Positions 1-8,809 of a DNA stretch of 64,000 nt are shown here, piece by piece. Each line of letters starts with the position of its first letter. Position 1 is the stretch's first letter. Source of the stretch: Arion vulgaris (Eukaryota; Mollusca; Gastropoda; Stylommatophora; Arionidae); contig CM036774.1 in assembly GCA_020796225.1 (NCBI GenBank), forward strand, positions 27,990,791 through 28,054,790, read 5' to 3'. The position numbers were made by a program, and so were the translations under genes. The notes under the pieces were generated by a model that was not told the DNA's origin, did no database searches, and worked only from the letters and a program-made list of their open reading frames with translations.

Positions 1-431
1 TTGAAGACACTCTCAAAACTGAATTAGGACTATTAGGGTGACAGACCACTCTCTAGCTTGATCTTTATTGACAGCCTACTGACTCCGGCATCGTACGGTT
101 TATCTGGAAACTCCATTCTCCCACGGAAACTCAGTGGGATAGATTCGGGCTCTCACATGAGATACTCTACTGTGCCCAGACTATCTCTCACCTAGACCGT
201 TACCTCATCACAGCATTTGACGTCATAACTAGGATCATATGTGACATGAAGTTAATTTTACACATAGATCTATGTGACAAGCTTGCTTTCAACTATCATC
301 TCAACATATTATCTCCACATCTTGTCTCTTCCTGAACATATCATCTCAACTATTAAGCACTAGGACCAGTGATCAGCATTGTCATCAATTAAACTCTATA
401 TGACATACTAATTTTCTTTTATTCTTGTACC
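1..431. other. no gene seen
   Basis: No open frame of note, RNA gene or recognisable transposon. The stretch is AT-rich with scattered TGTGACA words that foreshadow the array which follows. Confidence 0.5.
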
Positions 432-985
432 TTTATGTGACAGACACTGTGTCACTACTCAGACTCTTATGTGACAGACTGACTTCACACTGACTCTATG
501 TGACAGACTGACTTCAACTAGACTCTATGTGACAGACTGAGTCTCAACTGACTCTGTGTGACAGACTGGCTCTCCACTAGACTCTATGTGACAGACTCTC
601 ACACTGACTATGTGACAGACTGACTCTCACACTAGACTCATGTGACAGACTACTCTACACTAGACTCTATGTGACAGACTGACTCTCACACTAGACTATG
701 TGACAGACTGACTCTCACATTAGACTCTGTGTGGCAGACTGACTATCACACTAGACTATGTGACAGACTGACTCTCACACTAGACTATGTGACAGACTGA
801 CTCTCACACTAGACTTGTGAGCAGACTGACTCTCACACTAGACTATGTAACAGACTGATTCTCACAATAGACTATGTGACAGAATGACTCTCACACTTAA
901 CTATGTGTGACAGACTGACTCTCACACTTAACTATGTAACAGACTGACTCTCACACTAGACTCTATGTGACAGACTGATGTCTCT
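432..985. repeat. 29-bp minisatellite
   Basis: About 19 degenerate copies of a 29-bp monomer built round TATGTGACAGACTGACTCTC. Many copies differ by single-base indels. Confidence 0.9.
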
Positions 986-1061
986 ATTCACTGCAACATG
1001 ATCATCATTGTTGTGGACATCTGTTAACAATGAAAAATTGCACACCGTTGAGTTGAAGAAT

Positions 1062-1193
1062 TCATATTGTATATGGCAACACAACTTTACTATAAAAAAA
1101 ACACGTACACTCTCTCTTCTCTCTCTGGCTCGTATACATATTAACAATACTTGAGACATCGTGTACGCCCCTGATGTTTATTGTAAAGCAAAT
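1062..1193 (-). repeat. inverted copy of the 137-bp insert at 3939-4075
   Basis: This 132-bp stretch is the near-exact reverse complement of 3939-4075. It shares the run of eight A/T, the GTATACGAGCC word and the GAGAGAGAAGAGAGAG purine tract. The match stops at GCAAAT on one side and TCATATTG on the other. No flanking direct repeat is obvious here. It shows the insert is a dispersed family with at least two members. Confidence 0.8.
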
Positions 1194-1954
1194 GTTTCTA
1201 GTTAATCTTCATTTTTATTCTAAATTAAAATACATCAACTTGAATTGTTCGCTATATAGACAGTTAAATTTGGGATTTATTCAAGTGTAGACAAAACAAC
1301 TTCAATTATTGCCAAACTAAAGTTGTAAACAACGTATAGGTTTTTACATTGATAACTTGTTTCTATGCACAGATAAAATACATATACATACTGCTCTATA
1401 AGTAAAACTTTCATATGTGATAACAATTTCCTATAACGTCTGCTTCTTTAAATAAAAAAATATTCTTGTCAATAAAGTGAGACGAGGAAATGTTCAGAAA
1501 TCTAGTTGTCAACAACTCAGGTGAGCATCCATTGTGCCTATGACGTCACATGCGCAGTTCTCGTATCTTGACGTTACAATGCCTCCTAGATACCATCAGA
1601 TACGCTGATGACATGATTCTGCTGCTAGACACCAACGTCACTGTTGACCTTTACACAGCTGATACATCGATGACAGACCTACTTGCCAGCCCAGTACATC
1701 AGATGACATGACCTACTGGCTCTGGAGACAAGAAACGTACTATTCAATCAAATATTGCGTTAACATTGAGTCATTTCAATATTTTCTCATATATTCTTCA
1801 AAACATTTGTTGTTCAATTATCAGTGACTGATATTGTCTGAAAATGTAGTTTCTTCTGCAAGTGGTCTGTTATCTTCTAGAGTCTTATATTTATATATAT
1901 ATGATATATATATATATATATTCGCTTCAATATACTACTCAACAGGCTTCAGTT
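1194..1954. other. unique AT-rich DNA, mostly empty
   Basis: No gene supported apart from a possible short reverse-transcriptase relic at 1590-1700. It contains a palindromic CRE-like word TGACGTCA near 1542 and an (AT)n run near 1893-1920. Confidence 0.4.
1590..1700 (+). pseudogene. possible reverse transcriptase motif relic
   Basis: One frame reads IRYADDMILLLDTN, which resembles the YADD catalytic motif C of a reverse transcriptase followed by its hydrophobic strand. The frame stays open for only about 38 codons and neither neighbouring RT motif is visible. It could be a short LINE scrap or chance; the hydrophobic run after YADD favours a real relic. Confidence 0.35.
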
Positions 1955-2455
1955 CGGTCATTGACCTCATTTGATTCACATTAGAGCACTCAGTTTGGTT
2001 TCAGTTTGGACATTAGAGTTCTGAGATTGGTTTCAGTTTGGACATTATAGCTCTGAGATTGGTTTCAGTTTGGACATTAAGCTCTGAGATTGGTTCAGTT
2101 TGGACATTTAGAGCTCTCAGTTTGGTTTCAGTTTGGACATTAGAGTTCTGAGATTGGTTTCAGTTTGGACATTATAGTTCTGAGATTGGCCTCAGTCTGG
2201 ACATTCTAGCTCTAGTTGACCTCAGTTTGGACATTAGAGCTCTCAGTTTGGTTTCAGTTTGGACATTAGAGTTCTGAGATTGGTTTCAGTTTGGACATTA
2301 TAGCTCTGATATTGGCCTCAGTCTGGACATTCTAGCTATAAGATTGACCTCAGTTCGAACATTAGAGCTCTTAGATTAACTTCAGTTCGGACATTAGCGC
2401 CCTTAGTTTGACTTCAATTCGGACATTAGAGCCCTCAGATTGGCCAATAAAATTT
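1955..2455. repeat. 32-bp minisatellite
   Basis: About 15 copies of a roughly 32-bp monomer alternating GACATTAGAGCTCT with TGGTTTCAGTTTG. Copies towards the right end diverge. Confidence 0.9.
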
Positions 2456-2554
2456 TCAGTTGGCTTCATCTCGACAAAATCCAATTCAACAGTTTCATGT
2501 GGTCAACCGGGGCAAGCATAGTTTTTATACAACCGATGACATTATGTGTATATC

Positions 2555-2800
2555 TGACCACAGATTACGAAAGTGAGTGACCACATATCCTGACCACAGA
2601 TTACAAGTGGACCAATTCGACTAGATTACAGAAAGTGGTGACCACATATCTGACCAACAGATTAGGAAAGTGTGACCACATATCTGACTGACAGATTACA
2701 GAAAGTGAGTGACCACATATCCTGACCAACAGATTACAGAAAGTGAGTGACCACATATCCTGACTGACATATTACAGAAAGTGAGTGACCACATATCAAG
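2555..2800. repeat. 38-bp minisatellite
   Basis: About six copies of a 38-bp monomer containing GACCACATATCCTGACC and GATTACAGAAAGTGAGT. Confidence 0.85.
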
Positions 2801-2992
2801 AGAGTAGTGAATTCACTATGTGCACACCAGAGTATGCCCATGTCAACACATTTAAAGTTCTTGTATTTGGATATCACATTGCTTCTATATGAACATCATG
2901 TTCAAATCAAAACTATGGTCTCTTCTGTTTATTAACTTGGTTACACAAATTGTTAACATTTCTGCTACTCGACTTCTCTGTGATTGTTGTCG

Positions 2993-3601
2993 CTAGGTGT
3001 AGCTTTCGGTCTTGTATTTAGTATTTCGTTGACGTCTTTTTTTACTGGATCCAGGACTAAGCCATTTTCCCCTTTTGTGGCGTAACTGCTGTGGTCTGCT
3101 ATTTTTTCCGGCAAAGATTGGAATGCCATCTCCTAAAACATAAAGTCCGTACAAACCCGCTTTGCATGCCCACACAGGTCGAGCTAAAACGCCTAGCTTC
3201 AAACCGACTATCATAGGCCGACGAAGGCATGTCGATTCACTAATGATGCCTTCCGAACATAAAAACTTTCTGATATCCTTGAGAGTTGATCCATTTTATT
3301 TTCGAGCGAGGCTATTGCTATTACAATAAGTTGCACCAGCAACTCGACTGGTATTTCGATGTCGTTTCCTTCAGCCCATATATCCTGCTGAGCGTCTGTG
3401 TTATTCAAGTTTTGATTTCCATATAATACGTTGCCAATTTGCATAACCTTGGATAGCGTCGAACCTTTGCAGAGGTCCAAGAAACGGTTGTGGTGGAAGT
3501 GTCCCATGATCTTGCTGGCAGTAAGTTGATATGTGGACAGTTGGAGCATATTTATCTTGTCTGCATACAGGACAGAGCAGCAGATTAGTCAGAAACGACA
3601 C
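2993..3601 (-). pseudogene. unassigned overlapping minus-strand frames
   Basis: Three minus-strand frames (3601-3401, 3549-3211 and 3214-2993) overlap and hand over to one another as a decayed coding region would. The first contains CPVCRQDKYAPTVH, a possible CxxC pair; the middle one has a hydrophobic stretch VELLVQLIVIAIASL; the last is basic near its end. The sequence is not repetitive and the frames are longer than most by-chance frames nearby. I do not recognise the family. It could be the ORF1 of a retroelement, a host pseudogene, or chance. Confidence 0.25.
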
Positions 3602-3735
3602 ACGGTGAAATCAGACGCCCTTGTTGCATGCGGACGTTGACGTCACCGGAAATGAGGACTGAAAGGTAAACAACTGACACGTGACACACACACTATTTGT
3701 CGGTGATATGACAAATGAAGGCTTCATTTATTTTT

Positions 3736-3934
3736 CCGCAGTCAGGCTGGGGTTTCTTGGCTAGCACGCATGGTAGGTTGTTGCAGAGCGAAATGGAGCA
3801 TACAGGACAACTATTTCCAGTATGAGGATGGAGGTTGAAGCCGTTATTGCTGTCCTCCATTGCTATGGTACTCCTTTTACTGGAGCCGTTGTTGTTTCTG
3901 ACTCTCAGTCGATTCTTTGATAGATAAAAGAATG
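3736..3934 (+). pseudogene. LINE RNase H relic, N-terminal part
   Basis: Read with one frameshift, this stretch gives SGWGFLAS, then SSMRMEVEAV, then VVVSDSQSIL. These match the order of conserved strands and helix of the RNase H domain in RNase H-bearing non-LTR elements: the glutamate sits in EVEAV and the third aspartate in SDS. The frame then runs into stop codons where the nested insertion begins, and the domain resumes at about 5545. The family normally degrades the RNA strand during reverse transcription. This copy is frameshifted and split, so inactive. Confidence 0.65.
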
Positions 3935-3938
3935 TATT
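3907..3938. repeat. 32-bp direct repeat, left copy
   Basis: A 32-bp stretch starting AGTCGATTCTTTGATAGATA is repeated exactly at 4076-4107. The two copies bracket the 137-bp insert and behave like a long target-site duplication. Confidence 0.85.
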
Positions 3939-4075
3939 CCTTTATTTGCTTTACAATAAACATCAGGGGCGTACACGATGTCTCAAGTATTGTTAATATG
4001 TATACGAGCCAGAGAGAGAAGAGAGAGTGTACGTGTTTTTTTTATAGTAAAGTTGTGTTGCCATATACAATATGA
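3939..4075 (+). mobile_element. 137-bp insert flanked by 32-bp direct repeats
   Basis: The insert starts CCTTTATTTGCTTTAC and ends ATACAATATGA. A reverse-orientation relative sits at 1062-1193, so it is a mobile or dispersed repeat. It is too short to code for anything. No terminal inverted repeats, A box, B box or poly-A tail are evident. The flanking 32-bp repeats are longer than usual for DNA transposons. It may be a fragment moved in trans by a retroelement, or a product of template switching. Confidence 0.6.
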
Positions 4076-4107
4076 AGTCGATTCTTTGATAGATAAAAGA
4101 ATGTATT
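4076..4107. repeat. 32-bp direct repeat, right copy
   Basis: Exact copy of 3907-3938. Its last bases (TATT) belong to the start of the Penelope insertion, so the 137-bp insert arrived after the Penelope element. Confidence 0.85.
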
Positions 4108-4110
4108 GCT

Positions 4111-5103
4111 CTGGAGAATCCGGCTATTCGGTTTACATCTCACATCTCTACCTCTTGTGTCAACTTTCTTGACATCACTATCACTATCAGCCTATCCACC
4201 ATCACTACATCAGTATACTACAAGCCTACTGATGCACATAGTTTTCTTCTTTATACCTCTTCCCATTCCCAGGCTTGTCGTGATTCTGTACCATTCTCTC
4301 AACTCTTGCGCCTTCGTCGCCTCTGTAGCGAGGACGACGATTTCCTCGATAGAGCTCACGAGATGCTGGATTTCTTTCGTAAGCGCTTATACCCGGATAA
4401 GGTGCTTGCTTCTGCTATGCGGCGCGTTCAGCAAATTTCTCGCCAGGAGGCTCTCTCTAACCAGCATAGAACTTCCAATTCTGACAGGGTGAAACTTGTC
4501 TTAACTTTCCACCCTCATAGTTCCCTTGTGAAGAAAGTCTTATTCCGTCATCTCTCCATTCTTCAGTCTGATCCTGATACACGTTCAATCTTCCAACACT
4601 ATCCTTTGGTGGCGTACAGACGGGACAGAAGCCTTAAGGATATGTTAGTTCACAGTCGCCTCAAGCCTAACATCCAGAGTCATTTTGGCACCATCCAGTG
4701 TGGCCGTCGGCGCTGTAACACTTGTGCTTATGTAATACAGACCCGCACGGTGTCTTTTCCAAAGCCACGTTCGTTGTTGAAGACAGTTTCACGTGCGAGT
4801 CCGTAATATTATCTATGCCATTATCTGCAAGCGGTGCAACAAGGCCTATATTGGGAAACCGGCAGGAGACTCAGTGACCGATTCGCCCAACACTTGCGCG
4901 ATATACGCCAATGCTCTGTGACCCCTGTAGCTACCCATTTCAATGATACTGGCCATTCAGGAGCTTGCGATGTCCAGGTCACAGCCATCCGATCATGTTC
5001 CTCTGATGATCGTAGTCGATTTGCTCTGGAGAATCGGTTGATTTCTTTGTATGGTACCTTGCGACCACGCGGGCTCAACGTATTACATTCTTATGCTTCT
5101 TAG
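4111..5103 (+). pseudogene. Penelope RT thumb plus GIY-YIG endonuclease, frameshifted
   Basis: Frame 1 is open from 4111 to 4806. It begins in the RT thumb region (VNFLDITITI, then VYYKPTDAHSFLLYTSSH, then LRLRRLCSEDDDFLDRA), typical of Penelope-like RTs, and continues into a CxxC-bearing linker (CNTC). A one-base shift carries the reading into frame 2 for about 45 bases, giving IIYAIICKRC and AYIG. A second shift returns it to frame 1 for ETGRRLSDRF and LENRLISLYGT. The GIY-YIG tyrosines, the arginine after SD and the glutamate in LEN are all still readable, so the active-site set is intact at the codon level. The protein would nick target DNA for reverse transcription. The two frameshifts and the missing RT palm make this copy inactive; assembly error could explain the shifts but not the truncation. 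Confidence 0.8.
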
Positions 5104-5403
5104 TACTTTCTCTTCCCATGCTTTGTAATCTCTATGGGTATATGTTGCATGTATTACATTCTTATGCTTCTTAGTACTTTCTCTTCCCATGCTTTATAAT
5201 CTATATGGGTATATGTTGCATGTATTCAAGTTATATATTTACTAGATGTTTCATTGTTTCTTTTCTATTTCTAGTTTTTATGTGTGTTTTTGTGTTACAT
5301 TTATTTCGTTATTCGTTTTTATTCCAGATTTTCCTTAGATACGTTGGTATTTGGTCGTCCATTTGTGTTTCATTTTAATTTGTCACTCCTATTTGTTCGT
5401 TTG

Positions 5404-5436
5404 CTTGATAAAGGCCTTGTTGGTCGAAACGTTGCT
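5404..5436 (+). other. hammerhead-like motif in Penelope 3' tail
   Basis: The tail reads TTGATAA, then a short hairpin (GGCC, loop TTGTT, GGTC), then GAAACG. This has the layout of a hammerhead ribozyme core, CUGANGA plus stem II plus GAAA, and hammerheads are known in Penelope-like elements. Two core positions differ from consensus (C3 to T, and the catalytic G8 to A), so activity is doubtful. The same layout recurs at 30334-30362 and 40731-40759. Confidence 0.4.
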
Positions 5437-5544
5437 GTTATCGTCACTGTTTCTTTTTTTGTAAAACTATAGTACTTTGTTTGTACATGTTTCACTATTT
5501 ACCAAGTTTTACTGCAGTCTTCCCCCTATTTCGATAAAAGAATG

Positions 5545-5826
5545 GCAGGCTGTGGTATGAATGGATGTCGTCTATAGAACTAGGCTTCCAGACTCACGTG
5601 ATTGGACTGGCCTGGTCATGCGTGTGTTCGCGGCAACGGGAGAGCGGACATGCTTACGTCGAAAGCATCAATTGTTGTGGAGTTTAGGGTGCATAAGGTG
5701 GAAGTTCTTCGGTCACTTGGCCAGTTCTTCGTACTGTTGGATGAGGACATTAAAATAGACGTTGAAGCAATAGACAGGTTTAGGGAGTTTGGAATTAAAC
5801 ATTTTACACGTATTTACACGGTTGCT
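5545..5826 (+). pseudogene. LINE RNase H relic, C-terminal part
   Basis: The frame contains WPGHACVRGNGRADML, the last catalytic region of a LINE-type RNase H (normally PGHAGVxGNExAD). It continues with QFFVLLDEDIKI and DRFREFGIKHF, the usual region C-terminal to it. It is the continuation of 3736-3934 on the far side of the Penelope insertion. The conserved glutamate after GN reads G here. It ends in the 33-bp array that starts near 5850. Confidence 0.65.
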
Positions 5827-5849
5827 TGAGGGACACAGAGAGAAGTTTG

Positions 5850-6440
5850 TCGAATGGACAGCAGACTCTATCTTGGTTTCTGTCAAGTGAACAGCTGCTA
5901 GTTTCTTGATTTCTGTCAAATGAACAGCTGCTAGTTTCTTGATTTCTGTCAAATGGACAGCTGCCATTGTCTTGATTTCAGTCAAGTGGACAGCTACCAC
6001 TGTCTTGATTTCTGTCAAGTGAACAGCTACCACTGTCTTGATTTCAGTCAAGTGGACAGCTACCACTGTCTTGATTTCAGTCAAGTGGACAGCTACCACT
6101 GTCTTGATTTCTGTCAAGTGGACAGCTGCCATTGTCTTGATTTCAGTAAAGTGGACAGCTACCACTGTCTTGATTTCTGTCAAGTGGACAGCTACCACTG
6201 TCTTGATTTCAGTAAAGTGGACAGCTACCACTGTCTTGATTTCTGTCAAGTGAACAGCTGCTAGTTTCTTGATTTCTGTCAAATGGACAGCTGCCATTGT
6301 CTTGATTTCAGTCAAGTGGACAGCTACCACTGTCTTGATTTATGTCAAGTGAACAGCTGCTAGTTTCTTGATTTATGTCAATTGGACAGCTGCCATTGTC
6401 TTGATTTCTGTCAATTGGACAGCTGCCATTGTCTTGATTT
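5850..6440. repeat. 33-bp minisatellite
   Basis: About 18 copies of a 33-bp monomer containing CACTGTCTTGATTTC and AGTCAAGTGGACAGCT. The length is a multiple of three and several frames lack stops, which creates spurious open frames on both strands. Confidence 0.95.
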
Positions 6441-6482
6441 CTGTGACGTCTCGACTACACGCGTGCAAGGTACAATGATTGC

Positions 6483-6615
6483 TATTAGAGAAAATGTGAC
6501 TGATGTGAGAAACAATATGACTGATGTGAGAGACAATATGACTGATGTGAGAGACAGTATGACTGATGTGAGAGACAGTATGAGTGATGTGAGAGACAAT
6601 ATGACTGATTACAAT
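6483..6615. repeat. 21-bp minisatellite
   Basis: Six copies of a 21-bp monomer starting ATGACTGATGTGAGAGACA. Confidence 0.9.
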
Positions 6616-6734
6616 ACATAAATACAGGTATTAATATCGCAGTTGATTATTCTAAAATAACTTATTCTCTCTGACCGTCTGCTGGTCAAATAATAAAATA
6701 TAATTGTGTGTAGAAAACGTTGTAGAAACAAGGG

Positions 6735-7365
6735 ACATTAGTAGTGTGATAGTTAGCACATTGATAATATTTGTGACATCCATAGTGTGATAACTAGCAC
6801 ATTGATAATATTTGTGACATTCATAGTGTGATAGCTAGCACATTGATAATATTTGTGACATTCATAGTGTGATAGCTAGCACATTGATAATATTTGTGAT
6901 ATTCATAGTGTGATAACTAGCAAATTGATAATATTTGTGACATTCATAGTGTGATAACTAGCACATTGATAATATTTGTGACATTCATAGTGTGATAACT
7001 AGCAAATTGATAATTTTTGTGACATTCATAGCGTGATAACTAGCACATTGATAATATTTGTGACATTCATAGTGTGATAGCTAGCACATTGATAATATTT
7101 GTGACATTCATAGTGTGATAGCTAGCACATTGATAATATTTGTGACATTCATAGTGTGATAACTAGCAAATTGATAATATTTGTGACATTCATAGTGTGA
7201 TAGCTAGCACATTGATAATATTTGTGACATTCATAGTGTGATAACTAGCAAATTGATAATATTTGTGACATTCATAGTGTGATAACTAGCACATTGATAA
7301 TATTTGTGACATTCATAGTGCGATAACTAGCACATTGATAATATTTGTGACATTCATAGTGTGAT
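6735..7365. repeat. 41-bp minisatellite
   Basis: About 15 very similar copies of a 41-bp monomer (CACATTGATAATATTTGTGA joined to CATTCATAGTGTGATAACTAG). Few indels, so probably young or kept homogeneous. Confidence 0.95.
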
Positions 7366-7367
7366 GT

Positions 7368-7735
7368 CACAAATATTATCGCTGTATGGTCACGTCTTCA
7401 CGATGTCTTTAAGTTCGCTGTATGGTCACGTCTTCACGATGTCTTTAAGTTCGCTGTATGGTCACGTCTTCACGATGTCTTTAAGTTCGCTGTATGGTCA
7501 CGTCTTCACGATGTCTTTAAGTTCGCTGTATGGTCACGCCTTCACGATGTCTTCTCTTTATGTTCGCTGTATGGTCACGCCTTCACGATGTCTTCTCTTT
7601 ATGTTCGCTGTATGGTCACGTCTTCACGATGTCTTTAAGTTCGCTGTATGGTCACGTCTTCACGATGTCTTTAAGTTCGCTGTATGGTCACGCCTTCACG
7701 ATGTCTTCTCTTTAAGTTTGCTGTATGGTCACGCC
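7368..7735. repeat. 36/41-bp minisatellite
   Basis: About nine copies built on CGCTGTATGGTCACGTCTTC and ACGATGTCTT. Two length classes alternate, about 36 and 41 bp, the longer carrying an extra CTCTT. Confidence 0.95.
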
Positions 7736-8384
7736 TCCAAGCGATTTCATCATACCGAGGTCATGTGATAAAGTTAATTATAACACAGATGTCACATATA
7801 CAGTGCACAACTGATCTAAAATGTACTTATTTATAAACAATGACGTATATCAGTGAAACAGTTCTCCGTGTCAGAAAGAACATTGGAAAACTTGACACTG
7901 TGTTTCATGTTTGATCAATACTATCGTAGAGACAGCTAAACATAGTCTTCTTTGAGAAGAGAAGCTATCACGTGTCAGTCTGGACCTGATATTAGCTGGC
8001 CCGGTGGATCTTGTGAGCTTGGCACACATGGAAATGCTTCTTTGATGTCCCTATGAGTAAACATACACTCTTCAGATACGACCGCAGCGTGCGAGAGGAA
8101 TATCACAAAAAATGTCTATGAACAGCAGCCAGAAATGTGTAGTTGTAGGGCTGCGGTGTTAGGTAGCTACCTCAATTTACAATTGCAAGTCAGCGTTTAC
8201 TTCAGTAATTAGCTGCCTGCATTTACAGTTGCAAGTCAGCGTTTACTTCAGTAATTAGCTGCCTGCAAATCTAACCTTGTATCTCTTCAAGTGTTTTCTT
8301 GCTCATTTTTCTACATTTGTTCCTATCATGCTATGTGTTATTTCAACACTATTTATATCTCACATCTCATTCTCATCAAGACAA
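7736..8384. other. unique DNA with a short tandem duplication
   Basis: No gene seen. At about 8165-8275 a segment containing TTGCAAGTCAGCGTTTACTT and ATTAGCTGCCTGCA occurs twice in tandem. Confidence 0.5.
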
Positions 8385-8640
8385 GCAGACAGACTTTGGC
8401 TCTAAGATAGCAGAAGACTTTGCAATTAAGACTAGCAGACAGATTTGGAGCAGCAGAAGACTTGTAATGTAAGACTAGCAGACAGACTTTGGATTAAGAC
8501 TAGCAGACATACTTTGCAATCTAAGATGGCAGACAGACTTTGGTAATCTAAGACTAGCAGACAGACTTTGGCAATCTAAGACTAGAGAAGACTTTGGTAA
8601 TCTAAGACTAGACAGACTTTGGGAAGACATATAGAGAAGG
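8385..8640. repeat. 28-bp minisatellite
   Basis: About nine degenerate copies of AAGACTAGCAGACAGACTTT plus GGCAATCT. Confidence 0.85.
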
Positions 8641-8809
8641 AGTACTGCTAGGAAGAACGTTAGTTTAGTCAGTAATGGACACATACACATACACACATAC
8701 ACGACTACAACTACAAAAATACACATACACTAAAACTAGCACAACACACTCGACATGATGAATACATGTACATGAAAACAATGAACAAAGATGGGATGAA
8801 AGACAAAGA

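Larger units (their letters stand above)
4108..5532 (+). mobile_element. Penelope-like element, 5'-truncated
   Basis: A 1.4-kb 3' portion of a Penelope-like retroelement: the end of the reverse transcriptase, a linker, a GIY-YIG endonuclease and an AT-rich 3' tail to about 5532. It lies inside a LINE RNase H frame. GATAAAAGAATG flanks it, left at about 4092-4103 and right at 5533-5544, and is the likely target duplication. Two shorter relatives sit at about 29905-30440 and 40300-40830. The 5' truncation is typical of target-primed reverse transcription. Confidence 0.85.

Noticed and set aside
5404..5436. Active hammerhead ribozyme
   Set aside because: The C3 and G8 core positions differ from the catalytic consensus in all three copies. 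Kept only as a hammerhead-like motif.
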